DNA of 64,000 nucleotides from Rheinheimera nanhaiensis E407-8 (GTDB taxonomy: Bacteria; Pseudomonadota; Gammaproteobacteria; Enterobacterales; Alteromonadaceae). Shown here piece after piece: positions 1 to 7,729 of this stretch. Location of the stretch: the NCBI RefSeq assembly GCF_000296695.1, contig NZ_BAFK01000002.1:124001-188000 (forward strand). Direction: 5' to 3'. Below the pieces are notes generated by a model, which worked only from the letters and a program-made list of their open reading frames with translations, had not been told where the DNA came from and did not search any database. The position numbers were made by a program, and so were the translations under genes. The first letter of the stretch is position 1. Each line of letters begins with the position of its first letter.

Positions 1-523
1 CCTGATATTCGGTTTTCAGCTCGTAGGGTGGGTCTATCAGCACCAGGCCACGCTTATGCAGCGGTGGTAGCATGGCTTTAAAGCCGGCCCAGGCATCCAT
101 GTTTTCAATGCGGCTATGGCGGCGGCGTACAAACTGGCTGGCCAGAATAGGGTAGTCGCTTGGGTGCAGCTCGCTGGCCTGGATGCTGTCAGTTGCGCGC
201 AGCATCAGCGCGGCAATTTTTGGTGAGCCGGGGTAAAACGCCAGTTCGCCATCCGGGTTTAATTGCTTTACCAGTTCAATATAATGCTGCAGCACCGGGC
301 TTTGCGCCTGATACTGCCACAGTTTGCCAATACCGGTCTGATACTCGCTGGTTTTTTGCGCCTGTTCACCCAGCAAGCTGTATAAGCCGGCGCCGGCATG
401 GCTGTCGTGGTAGCAAAAGGGTTTATCTTTTTGCAGCAGGTAGTCCAGAATTGCCACCTGCACCAGATGTTTAATAACATCGGCATGGTTGCCGGCATGA
501 AAACTGTGACGGTAACTCAGCAT
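1..523 (-). CDS. rlmJ: 23S rRNA (adenine2030-N6)-methyltransferase RlmJ, 5' part
   Basis: The SAM-dependent enzyme methylates A2030 of 23S rRNA. About 174 N-terminal residues are visible and the gene runs off the left edge; E. coli RlmJ is about 280 aa. The protein begins MLSYRHSFHAGNHADVIKH, which is characteristic of RlmJ/YhiR. It reaches the catalytic DPPY motif (VLIDPPYE) close to the window edge. The ATG at 523-521 has an AGGA ribosome site just upstream. It is transcribed alone, away from the minus-strand cassette to its right. The assignment is secure despite the truncation. Confidence 0.93.
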   Translation of the reverse strand, partial: MLSYRHSFHAGNHADVIKHLVQVAILDYLLQKDKPFCYHDSHAGAGLYSLLGEQAQKTSEYQTGIGKLWQYQAQSPVLQHYIELVKQLNPDGELAFYPGSPKIAALMLRATDSIQASELHPSDYPILASQFVRRRHSRIENMDAWAGFKAMLPPLHKRGLVLIDPPYELKTEYQ

Positions 524-626
524 AAAGGGTCCTGTTGCGGCAAATTTAAAGGCCGCCAGCATACTGCGCGAGCAAAAAATTACAAGTGTTGTTGCAATCT
601 GCGCCGCGTATTTTCGCGCGCTCAGC

Positions 627-1730
627 TTAGCCGCTGCTGCCCCGGCACTGCAGCAAGCGGTCAAAGGCCAGCAGCCAGTCGTCATCGGTGTCAAACAGAA
701 AACGTTTATCCGCTAATGTCTGGGTTATTTCTGCAGCAGGGCGTGCCGCGAGCAGCATGGCGGTTAGCTGGTAACGGGCGGCACCGGCGTCGTAGGGGGC
801 CAGCGCGGCGGCGGTGTTAATATCGGCTAAGCCATTGCCGCCCTGGCGAAATTGCGCCATGCCGCGCAGCAGGTAGGCGTCAATTTTAAGCGGAACCCGT
901 GTTACCGGGTTAGCTATCACCCGGCTAAAACTGCTATGCGCAGCCTGCCAGTCACCACGAAACAGTTGCAACAGGCCGCCGGCCATATCGGCAAATTCAG
1001 AGTTTTTCGCGGAAATTTTTGGCAAAGATACATAGCCTTCCACGCCCTGACTGCGCAATTTGGTTGGTGCATTATTTAAATGACGGTTGAACTCGAGAAA
1101 CTGCAAATCGTCACCGGTGTGACCGATCACCTGTGTCGTGTTTAATGCTGCTGTGATTGGCAAGCCTTTTACGGCGCGGAATTTTTTTACCACATCATCA
1201 TCCAGCACTATACCGGCCATATGATAACGCCGCCGCGGCAGCGGTGTGTACAGGCTGTGCTGTTGGCAGCGCAGCGGCCAAAGTTCGAGATGTTGTTTGC
1301 GGTAATCACAGGGCAGGCGGCTATTGCTGCTGCAGCCCGGATAAGCAGCCTGATAACGCGGCAGCAGTACTTCAACCTCTACCACTACGTTGCTGCCAAA
1401 GCGTTGCGTGCTGCCCAGCACCACCATTTGTGCCAGCAGTTTTGCCTGCTGCGCAGTGCGAATAGCGACATCTTGTTGCGTCAGGCTCAGGCTGTCGGGG
1501 CTCCATTTAATTATGCCGCGGCCAAAATCCAGCTTGTCAGGGTTGTCTGGCCAGGGCGCTTTGCGGCTGGTCTGGGCCAGCTGCAACGACAGCACAGTGC
1601 TGACATTGCGCCCCAAAGTGGTATCGCCGCCAAAGGCCGGAAAAAACACCGTGATCTGATCAGGATTCTGCTGTGCCGATACCGGCAGCAGGCTGCAAAG
1701 CAGGCAGATAGCGCTAAGCAGTTGCTTCAT
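627..1730 (-). CDS. Secreted protein of unknown function with TPR-like C-terminal half
   Basis: I do not recognise a named family. The 367-residue protein starts with a clear signal peptide (MKQLLSAICLLCSLLPVSA, cleavage near QQ). Residues about 25-135 show a strand, a helix, then a strand-turn-strand (MVVLGSTQRFG then VVVEVEVLL), which resembles the N-terminal fold of FlgO/TolB/CsgG-type periplasmic proteins; that likeness is inference. Residues about 250-340 are helical and read like two TPR units (GDWQAAHSSFSRVI; LRGMAQFRQGG). The start at 1730 is preferred over an upstream GTG at 1739: it has GGAG at good spacing and overlaps the upstream stop as ATGA. It is the last gene of a four-gene overlapping operon. 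Confidence 0.6.
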   Translation of the reverse strand: MKQLLSAICLLCSLLPVSAQQNPDQITVFFPAFGGDTTLGRNVSTVLSLQLAQTSRKAPWPDNPDKLDFGRGIIKWSPDSLSLTQQDVAIRTAQQAKLLAQMVVLGSTQRFGSNVVVEVEVLLPRYQAAYPGCSSNSRLPCDYRKQHLELWPLRCQQHSLYTPLPRRRYHMAGIVLDDDVVKKFRAVKGLPITAALNTTQVIGHTGDDLQFLEFNRHLNNAPTKLRSQGVEGYVSLPKISAKNSEFADMAGGLLQLFRGDWQAAHSSFSRVIANPVTRVPLKIDAYLLRGMAQFRQGGNGLADINTAAALAPYDAGAARYQLTAMLLAARPAAEITQTLADKRFLFDTDDDWLLAFDRLLQCRGSSG

Positions 1731-2404
1731 CTGTTGCACTCCGCTTTCAGCGCCAGAATGCTTTGCTCAATTTTTTGCTCCAGCTCGCCTCCCAGCTGCG
1801 GTTGCTGTGTACTAATGGCTTTGGCGCGCTTTAAGGCTTCACTGAGCAGGGCAATAATAGCGGTAAATTTGTTGCACCCGACATCCGGCTGGTTAGCAAT
1901 GGCATACAAAATGGCTACCGAATGGCTATCGAAGGTGGTGTCAAAATAATTGCCGGTTAGTGGCAGCTCGATATCGATCATTTCCTGCGCCACGGCGGGT
2001 TTTAGCTTACCCCAATACAAGGTAGTGCGAATGCTGGGCACATCAGCCTGCACATCGACAACACCGGTCAGCAGTGCCAGGGCGCCGACGTCATGCCAGT
2101 AACGCTGGCGCAGCTGTAAATTACCAATCAGTTCCGACGGGCGGCGCAATTGATTATTGTCGCCGGTTACCGGCACAATTCTGATGGCTTTTAGTACCGG
2201 TAATGCCTCGCCCAGTGCCAGCTCATCAGACAAACGTGGCATTTTCTCTTCCAGCACGTAACGAAAATCTTCAAACAGTGCCGCCCGCTGCTCTGTGGTG
2301 GTTAAACCATACTGAAACAGATGCAGATCCGCGCGCTGCTGTGCAGCGGCTGCCGCAGAACATAACAGTAGCGACAGATAAATTAAGCCGGCGGGCAGGT
2401 GCAT
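1727..2404 (-). CDS. Secreted protein of unknown function
   Basis: A 225-residue protein with an N-terminal signal peptide (LIYLSLLLCSAAAAAQQ). The mature part opens with a strand (DLHLFQYG) and a long helix, then has a conserved-looking segment (ALALLTGVVDV) followed by extended strands. It ends in an Ala/Leu/Lys-rich helix. The order of elements parallels that of the next gene in the operon, suggesting a distant duplication (inference). AGGAG lies six bases before the ATG. Its stop overlaps the next start as ATGA, and its 5' end overlaps the zinc-ribbon gene by 22 bases, so the genes are translationally coupled. No function can be assigned. Confidence 0.6.
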   Translation of the reverse strand: MHLPAGLIYLSLLLCSAAAAAQQRADLHLFQYGLTTTEQRAALFEDFRYVLEEKMPRLSDELALGEALPVLKAIRIVPVTGDNNQLRRPSELIGNLQLRQRYWHDVGALALLTGVVDVQADVPSIRTTLYWGKLKPAVAQEMIDIELPLTGNYFDTTFDSHSVAILYAIANQPDVGCNKFTAIIALLSEALKRAKAISTQQPQLGGELEQKIEQSILALKAECNR

Positions 2405-2922
2405 GTCAGCTCCTGAGAAGACGGTTTTTGTGCAAAAGAGACGCTGTGTAAGCGGATTTTTATCCGGCAGTCTGCGCTCTGACGCAACGAAAACGGCACC
2501 AGGCCGCCAGGGCTGATGGTGTCGATAGTGCTGAGTATGATGGCGCGGGTGTCACCACCGTTAACCAGTTTATCGGCAACCTCCAGCCGGATTTGCAGTG
2601 GCTGGTACTCGCCGCTGCTGCTAAATTCTGCATGGCTTAGTATGGCGGCGCGGTTGCCCAAATTACTGGCAAATAACTCTACTTGTTTGGTATCACAGCG
2701 GGTTAGTGTAAATTGCAAATCTGATGCTTTAGGCGCTAACCTGTCGTAAACAAAGGTAAAGGCCAGTGTACAAATGGGCACCAATGCAATCAGGCCACTG
2801 AGTACATTACCGGACAGCCAGCGATACAGCGGATGTTGGTATTCGCCACAGGTGGTGCATTTTTTCGCTGCGACGGGCAGCGAATGTCCGCATACCCGGC
2901 AGCTTGTCAGATCATTGCTCAA
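2383..2922 (-). CDS. Zinc-ribbon, single-pass membrane protein
   Basis: The 179-residue protein begins with two CxxC pairs (CRVCGHS and CTTCGEY), a typical N-terminal zinc ribbon. One membrane segment follows at residues about 40-62 (GLIALVPICTLAFTFVYD), then a predicted periplasmic domain of about 115 residues rich in beta strand. The reading frame begins with TTG at 2922; the only nearby ATG is out of frame. It overlaps the upstream peptidoglycan-binding gene by 11 bases. An N-in zinc ribbon tied to an external domain is a common layout for bacterial membrane-associated proteins of unknown function. A role with its secreted neighbours is inferred from coupling only. Confidence 0.6.
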   Translation of the reverse strand: MSNDLTSCRVCGHSLPVAAKKCTTCGEYQHPLYRWLSGNVLSGLIALVPICTLAFTFVYDRLAPKASDLQFTLTRCDTKQVELFASNLGNRAAILSHAEFSSSGEYQPLQIRLEVADKLVNGGDTRAIILSTIDTISPGGLVPFSLRQSADCRIKIRLHSVSFAQKPSSQELTCTCPPA

Positions 2923-3229
2923 AGCCTAAGGCCTCAAGTAAGGCTGCGCTTATCTGGCCATCCACTGGCAGATTGTTTTGCTGCTGATAGTCGCTTATCG
3001 CCTGTCGGGTGCGCGGGCCGATAATACCGTCTGCCTTACCGGCGTCAAACCCAAGGCTGTTAAGCTTTTCCTGTACCGCGCGGATCAGGTTTTCTGGCCA
3101 CTGGTTATTATCGGCGGGGCGGTGCAGCAATTCGCCTGCTGACGCCGGAGTGGCAGCGGCAAACGCCAGTATCACAGCAAAAAGACCTTTTAGCAGGCTG
3201 CGTTTAGAGTGCGAATGAACAGTTGGCAT
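2912..3229 (-). CDS. Small secreted peptidoglycan-binding-domain protein
   Basis: A 105-residue protein with a signal peptide (LLKGLFAVILAFAAATPASA). A single PG_binding_1 (PF01471-type) domain follows at residues about 45-103. Its hallmarks are VQEKLNSLGFDAGKADGIIG, RTRQAISDYQQQN and LPVDG. This domain usually anchors exported proteins to the cell wall; no catalytic domain is present. AGGAAGC precedes the ATG. It is the first gene of the overlapping cassette 627-3229 and probably carries the operon promoter upstream (3230-3400). The domain call is firm; its biological role is unknown. Confidence 0.8.
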   Translation of the reverse strand: MPTVHSHSKRSLLKGLFAVILAFAAATPASAGELLHRPADNNQWPENLIRAVQEKLNSLGFDAGKADGIIGPRTRQAISDYQQQNNLPVDGQISAALLEALGFEQ

Positions 3230-3452
3230 AGTGCTTCCTCCACAGAATTAAACAAATGTAGGAGCCTGGAGCATTAAATGGTGACATCGGTAAACTGCAC
3301 ACGCCATTGCCTGCTCAGTATAGCCAGCCTTAGCAAGAGTGCCACCGCCACAGCACCTGGCCGGAAAAAGCATAAGTAATGTTGCAAGTGAGCTGGTAAA
3401 ATCAGCGCCATTATTGATATTTCACCGCGCGGCGGTGTCAGCAGGATATGTT

Positions 3453-4325
3453 ATGTCACAGCACAACAGTAAAAGCGCAAAGGCGGCTAAGCCATTACAC
3501 AAGCCCTGGGCCAAGGGCGCCAATGCGAAAAACGCCAGGCCGGCAGCTAAACCGCAGGTAAAAACCGGCAGCGTTAAGCCGCAGCGCGCGGTACTGGATG
3601 ATGAAAGTAAAGTTTATGGTGAAAATGCCTGCCGAGTATTGTTTACCCAACGGCCCGATGCGCTGATCAGGCTCTATGTGTCTGCGCACATGGCCGCGAA
3701 ATTTGCCGATGTTATGAAATACCTGGCGGCAGCTAAAAAAGCCTATCATATTGTTGATGATGCCGAGCTGGAAAAAGTCGCGGCCAGCCAGCATCACGGT
3801 GGCGTGGTGCTGCTGGTTAAGCGTAAGCCTATTCAGACATTAGCCCGGTATTTGCAGCAGGACAGTCGTAAACGGCAAGACTGCCTGCTGGCGTTAGATG
3901 GCGTTGGCAACCCACACAATTTAGGTGCAATAACCCGCAGCTGTGCTCACTTTGGTGTTGGTGGCATTATTATGAAACAGCCTGAATTGCTGCAGTCGGG
4001 CGCGGCGCTGCGTACTGCTGAGGGCGGTGGCGAGTTTGTTGAGGGCTTAAGCTGCGATAATCTGCCACTGGCATTAAAGCTGTGCAAGGATGCCGGTTAT
4101 ACGCTGATCACCACCTCCAGCCATGGCGGCAGCTCGTTGTATCAAACCAAATTACCCGCCAAGGTGGTGATTGTATTTGGTGAAGAGATGTTTGGCGTGT
4201 CGCAAAATGTGGCAAAAAACGCCGATATCGCGCTGCAAATACCAGGCTCCGGCAAGGTTGAGTCGCTGAATGTCAGCGTAGCGGCCAGCCTGATCTTAGG
4301 CGAATGGTATCGCCAGCAGCTGTGA
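3453..4325 (+). CDS. SpoU/TrmH-family RNA 2'-O-methyltransferase (YfiF-like)
   Basis: A 290-residue protein with a basic, Lys/Ala-rich N-terminal tail (residues 1-50), a SpoU substrate-binding domain (about 55-125) and a trefoil-knot SPOUT methyltransferase domain (about 140-290). The three family motifs are visible: DGVGNPHNLGAITRSC, VVIFGEEMFGVSQN and SLNVSVAASLILGEW. It should 2'-O-methylate a ribose in tRNA or rRNA; the closest E. coli relative is YfiF, whose target is not something I can read from sequence. An upstream ATG at 3339 extends the frame, but ATG 3453 with AGGATA six bases ahead is the better start. A terminator hairpin follows at 4343. Confidence 0.85.
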   Translation: MSQHNSKSAKAAKPLHKPWAKGANAKNARPAAKPQVKTGSVKPQRAVLDDESKVYGENACRVLFTQRPDALIRLYVSAHMAAKFADVMKYLAAAKKAYHIVDDAELEKVAASQHHGGVVLLVKRKPIQTLARYLQQDSRKRQDCLLALDGVGNPHNLGAITRSCAHFGVGGIIMKQPELLQSGAALRTAEGGGEFVEGLSCDNLPLALKLCKDAGYTLITTSSHGGSSLYQTKLPAKVVIVFGEEMFGVSQNVAKNADIALQIPGSGKVESLNVSVAASLILGEWYRQQL

Positions 4326-4342
4326 CTTTTCTGCGATGTCCA

Positions 4343-4366
4343 CGCGACTGCAACAGTTGCGTTTTT
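4343..4366 (+). terminator. Intrinsic terminator after the SpoU methyltransferase
   Basis: An 8-bp stem (CGCGACTG / CAGTTGCG, one G-U pair) with a CAA loop is followed directly by five T. It lies 18 bases after the methyltransferase stop and separates that gene from the DUF2589 cassette. Confidence 0.65.
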
Positions 4367-4569
4367 GTCAGAACAATATCAGCTAAACCTCACGAAATTC
4401 CCTGTTTTGGTGCTGGTTATTCCTGCGCTTGCAGCTAGGCTTTATCTCACTGCCGGGCTGGTGCTGATGTACCGTCTGTAGTAGCTGTGGTAAACAGCCG
4501 GCGAAAATGAAGTCGGCGGCAACCGAAAAGCCTTAACAGAGTAGGTACAGCTAACAGGGAGTACTTGTC

Positions 4570-5175
4570 ATGCCAAATCTGGTGCAGGAACTTAACAGTT
4601 TAGATTTTAGTGTCTATATCGGTGGCCCTATGCAGGCCGCTGTACAAGCTCAGCATGCCGCGTCTATGTCGCAGGTCAGCTTTATTCAGGCGGTGGGTTT
4701 TGAAGAAAATGGTGGCAATAAAACACTGCGCTATGTCGACTTTGAATTTAAAAAGTCGGTCCCTAACCCGCATTTTGGTAAGTCTGCCCAGCAGTTACAG
4801 GATGAAGGCTTACCCGCCAATGCCGGGGACAACCAGTTTGATCAGCAAGATGTGGCCATTAAGGTGCCGTTTTTAACCATGCTAACCATACCGGCGCTGC
4901 GGATTGAAGAGCTGACAATTGATTTTCATGCCAAGCTTACGTCCACGGAAACGGCGAATGTATCCAGTGAGTTTGCTGCCAGTGCAGAGCTTGGCATCAA
5001 CTATAAAATCGTCAACTTTAAAGCATCGGCGTCGTATAAGCGCTCGTCTACCCGCGGTGTCAGCGTGGAAAAAACCTACAACCTGGGGGTTAAAGTGACC
5101 GCCTTAAATGACGAAATTCCGGCCGGGTTAGACCGCATTCTGACGATGCTTGAAGACAGTATTGTCAGTGCCTGA
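4570..5175 (+). CDS. DUF2589 domain-containing protein
   Basis: A 201-residue protein without signal peptide or membrane segment. The central stretch (VPFLTMLTIPALRIEELTIDF, split near residues 98-118) followed by a strand-rich half is the hallmark of the DUF2589 family (PF11655), which has no assigned function. The N-terminal 45 residues form an Ala/Gln-rich helix. AGGGAG lies directly upstream of the ATG. It is the first of three co-directional genes, and a hairpin with a T-run separates it from the second gene. The next protein starts with the same MPNL motif, suggesting the two interact or share ancestry (inference). Confidence 0.75.
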   Translation: MPNLVQELNSLDFSVYIGGPMQAAVQAQHAASMSQVSFIQAVGFEENGGNKTLRYVDFEFKKSVPNPHFGKSAQQLQDEGLPANAGDNQFDQQDVAIKVPFLTMLTIPALRIEELTIDFHAKLTSTETANVSSEFAASAELGINYKIVNFKASASYKRSSTRGVSVEKTYNLGVKVTALNDEIPAGLDRILTMLEDSIVSA

Positions 5176-5194
5176 GTTGTTTTGATGCTGGTAA

Positions 5195-5228
5195 GGCTGG
5201 CAGCGCAAGGCTGTCAGCCGGCTTTTTT
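5195..5228 (+). terminator. Terminator or attenuator inside the DUF2589 cassette
   Basis: The stem GGCTGGCAG / CTGTCAGCC (9 bp, one G-U) has a seven-base loop and is followed by GGC and six T. It lies between the first and second genes, so downstream expression is probably reduced relative to the DUF2589 gene. Confidence 0.55.
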
Positions 5229-5242
5229 ACAGGGACATTAAG

Positions 5243-5947
5243 ATGCCGAATTTAAACGAATACTTAGGCAGTATTATCAGCAGTATTACCAATGCCAGAG
5301 TGATGGCCGACATTCAGACGGTAAAAGTGGCGGAAGAATATGCCAAACATGACTTACTTAAGCATTTTGCCGTACCGCATATGCGGGTGGGAGATGTTGA
5401 GTTGACGATACCGGTAGCGCTGGATGCACTGACAGAAAAAACCGAAACTCAATACCAACCCATTGATAACACGAAATTTAATAGTCTGATGTATAAAGAG
5501 CTGACCAACAGTCTGGGGCGTACCAGCCTGCCGTCCAAAGCGTCTAAAGCCCTGCGCGCCGTGCTGGTGGAGCAAACCCATAACCTGGAACAGGCACTGC
5601 GGATGCAGCAGGATATGGCACCGGTGACCGAGTACAGCCAGCAAGCGGTAAGGCAGCTGGTGCAGCTGGCCGATGAGTATCAGCTGGTCAGCCGGGAATC
5701 TCTGCCTAAGCTTAATATTGAACAGATAACATCGCGGCTGGTGGCGGCGGCAACGCAGGAAATAAAAGTATTAAGCCAGCGCAAAGTGATAGAAAATTTA
5801 AATGTGATAGCCGAGTCACATAAATTGCGGGAAGAAAAGCCGGAAAACATTATCTATATCAAACTGAAAATCTCAGAAGATGGCATGGAATGGCAGCAGA
5901 TGGAAAGCAGTGATGGCCAGATCAGTCGTCGGTTACTGCCGGAATAA
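5243..5947 (+). CDS. Uncharacterised DUF2589-linked protein
   Basis: A 234-residue cytosolic protein with no recognised domain. It begins MPNLNEYLGSI, close to the start of the preceding DUF2589 protein. Residues about 45-68 (HFAVPHMRVGDVELTIPVAL) look like the strand region of DUF2589-associated proteins. The middle (about 85-195) is strongly helical and Gln-rich. The C-terminal 30 residues return to strands (NIIYIKLKISEDGMEW). AGGGAC precedes the ATG. It is followed after five bases by the third gene, so the last two are almost certainly one transcript. The function is unknown. Confidence 0.6.
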   Translation: MPNLNEYLGSIISSITNARVMADIQTVKVAEEYAKHDLLKHFAVPHMRVGDVELTIPVALDALTEKTETQYQPIDNTKFNSLMYKELTNSLGRTSLPSKASKALRAVLVEQTHNLEQALRMQQDMAPVTEYSQQAVRQLVQLADEYQLVSRESLPKLNIEQITSRLVAAATQEIKVLSQRKVIENLNVIAESHKLREEKPENIIYIKLKISEDGMEWQQMESSDGQISRRLLPE

Positions 5948-5952
5948 GTCTT

Positions 5953-6507
5953 ATGCAAAAATCCATTGTGCATCTGGTGAATGAACTCAGCCGCCTGTTA
6001 CTGGCGTTTTCGCCTCTGGTCAGCCAGTTTGAACGTAAGCAGCCGCAGGCGTTGGCATCGTTACTAAGCTGGTTGGCTGAAGCCGAGCAATTGCTTAGCA
6101 GCTATGGTTTGGTGGCCAGTGCAGAGCTGGCTGGCCAGCGCAGCAAACTGAGTGCGCCGGCACTGAGTAATGAGCATCGCGGCCAGCTGCGTAAGCAACA
6201 GCTCAGAGTGGCGGTAGATATTTTGTATCCGCTACAGCAATGTTTGCAGCAGGTTTTGTTACCCTATCAGCAGAAATTACAGCAAAGCACAGATTTAATT
6301 CGGCATTTGCTTAGTGTGATAAGCCAAAGTGGTGCGCTAAGCTATAACCCTGCTGCCGGTTTTGACAGCTTTGTGCAGCAATTGTGGCAGCTGATTGGCC
6401 AGCATGAGCAGCTAAAGGCGGGGGCGGTACAACTGCGTACTTGGTTGGCGCAGGCAGATATTATGCTGCTGCTGGCACAGGAGACTAACCCGGCGGATTT
6501 TCCATAA
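5953..6507 (+). CDS. Uncharacterised all-helical protein, third gene of DUF2589 cassette
   Basis: A 184-residue, Leu/Gln-rich protein predicted to be almost entirely alpha-helical, with no signal peptide, no Cys and no catalytic motif that I can see. It starts five bases after the stop of the preceding gene and has no strong ribosome site, which suggests translational coupling. Its 3' end overlaps the convergent DUF1653 gene by 23 bases. I do not recognise the family; a helical adaptor or scaffold for the two preceding proteins is only a guess. Confidence 0.55.
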   Translation: MQKSIVHLVNELSRLLLAFSPLVSQFERKQPQALASLLSWLAEAEQLLSSYGLVASAELAGQRSKLSAPALSNEHRGQLRKQQLRVAVDILYPLQQCLQQVLLPYQQKLQQSTDLIRHLLSVISQSGALSYNPAAGFDSFVQQLWQLIGQHEQLKAGAVQLRTWLAQADIMLLLAQETNPADFP

Positions 6508-6748
6508 CACCCGGTGGCAGGGTGTTACCAATATACTGAAAACGCGGTAACAGCTCGCCGGCAATTTCAACGTTTTCGGTAAACATGTTAAGTGGCCGTG
6601 CCCACAGACCGTAATCGCCGTACAAGGCGCGGTAAATTACCAGCCACTCTTCTGTTTCACTGTGGCGGGCGCAATCAATTACCTGATAATAAGCGCCTTT
6701 GTAATGCTGATAATAGCCCGCCTCCAGCGGTGGTTTACTGTTGTTCAT
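6485..6748 (-). CDS. DUF1653 domain-containing protein
   Basis: An 87-residue soluble protein built almost wholly of the DUF1653 fold. Features are [20 protein letters not shown], then [20 protein letters not shown] and MFTENVE. The family is a small beta-barrel of unknown function. ATG 6748 is preferred to ATG 6760 by size and family alignment. It overlaps the 3' end of ruvX by 14 bases, so it is the last gene of the rsmE-gshB-yqgE-ruvX operon, and its own end overlaps the convergent helical gene by 23 bases. Confidence 0.8.
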   Translation of the reverse strand: MNNSKPPLEAGYYQHYKGAYYQVIDCARHSETEEWLVIYRALYGDYGLWARPLNMFTENVEIAGELLPRFQYIGNTLPPGVMENPPG

Positions 6749-7148
6749 ACCAGCTCTCAAAAATAATCTTCGCCGACAGGCTGTCTACCTTGTCCTTGGC
6801 CAGGTTACGATAGCCCCCTTGCGCAAACAGCATGCTGCGTGCTTCGGTGGTGGTCAGGCGCTCGTCATGCAGTACTACCGGCAGGCCAAAGCGGCCATGC
6901 AGGCGGTTGGCAAATTTACGGGTGCGGGCGGTAAACGGCTGCTCAGTGCCGTCCATATTTAGCGGTAAACCGACCAGTAACAACTGCGGCTGCCATTCTT
7001 TGATCAACTTTTCTATTAAGGCCCAGTCAGGGGTACCGTCCTGGGCTTTTAACGCGCTTAATAACGAGGCGGTGCCGGTAAGCTCCTGGCCTACCGCCAC
7101 GCCAATACTTTTGGTGCCGTAATCGAAGGTTAAAATGGTGCGACTCAT
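6735..7148 (-). CDS. ruvX: Putative Holliday junction resolvase / pre-16S rRNA nuclease YqgF
   Basis: A 137-residue RNase H-fold nuclease of the RuvX/YqgF family, needed for maturation of the 16S rRNA 5' end in E. coli. The first catalytic Asp is in [26 protein letters not shown], the [10 protein letters not shown] motif and a final [14 protein letters not shown] complete the active site. The ATG at 7148 shares its A with the yqgE stop (TGATG), so translation is coupled; the frame extends further upstream but without homology. The yqgE-ruvX order matches E. coli. Confidence 0.92.
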   Translation of the reverse strand: MSRTILTFDYGTKSIGVAVGQELTGTASLLSALKAQDGTPDWALIEKLIKEWQPQLLLVGLPLNMDGTEQPFTARTRKFANRLHGRFGLPVVLHDERLTTTEARSMLFAQGGYRNLAKDKVDSLSAKIIFESWYEQQ

Positions 7149-7705
7149 CAGGCGTGTCCGGCCTCGTTGGTCAGTTGCCACGGCTTAATACCCATTTTGG
7201 CGGTGGCGCTTTGCCACTTTTCGGCGTGGGTCAAATCAAAAATAATGCTGCTGTCAGCCGGGATCACTAACCAGGAGTTGTCGGCGATCTCCTGCTCCAA
7301 CTGGCCGGCCGTCCAACCGGCGTAGCCCAGCGCCAGTATAAACTTGTCCGGTGCGCGCTCGGTGGTTAAATCAAACAGTATGTCTTTTGATGTCGTCACC
7401 ATCAGCTCGTCACTGAGCGCCATACTGCTGCCATAACCGGCTTTGGCGGTATGCAGCACAAAGCCTCTGTCGTGTTGCACCGGCCCGCCGGCACAGACGT
7501 GGGCCTGGGCAGCCGGGCTTTGTGTGTCAAATTCAATTTCCAGTTGTTTTAGTAAATCCGCCACCTTAACTTCCAGCGGATGGTTTATGACTATGCCCAT
7601 CGCACCTTCTTCATTGTGCTCGCAAATATAGGTGACGCTGCGTTTAAACAGCGGGTCGTCCAGCGCTGGCATAGCAATTAAAAAATGATTCTGAAAATTC
7701 TGCAT
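7148..7705 (-). CDS. yqgE: YqgE/AlgH family protein (UPF0301)
   Basis: A 185-residue cytosolic protein of the UPF0301/AlgH family, whose molecular role is unsettled. Signature stretches are [51 protein letters not shown] and [14 protein letters not shown]. Length is as expected. GAGG lies nine bases before the ATG. It sits between gshB and ruvX, as in most gammaproteobacteria, in a single minus-strand operon. Confidence 0.92.
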   Translation of the reverse strand: MQNFQNHFLIAMPALDDPLFKRSVTYICEHNEEGAMGIVINHPLEVKVADLLKQLEIEFDTQSPAAQAHVCAGGPVQHDRGFVLHTAKAGYGSSMALSDELMVTTSKDILFDLTTERAPDKFILALGYAGWTAGQLEQEIADNSWLVIPADSSIIFDLTHAEKWQSATAKMGIKPWQLTNEAGHA

Positions 7706-7729
7706 AGTGACCTCGGTACATCTGGGTTG

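Noticed and set aside
1221-1949. 242-codon plus-strand frame
   Set aside because: It crosses two real minus-strand genes and shows no domain or credible start; it is a shadow.
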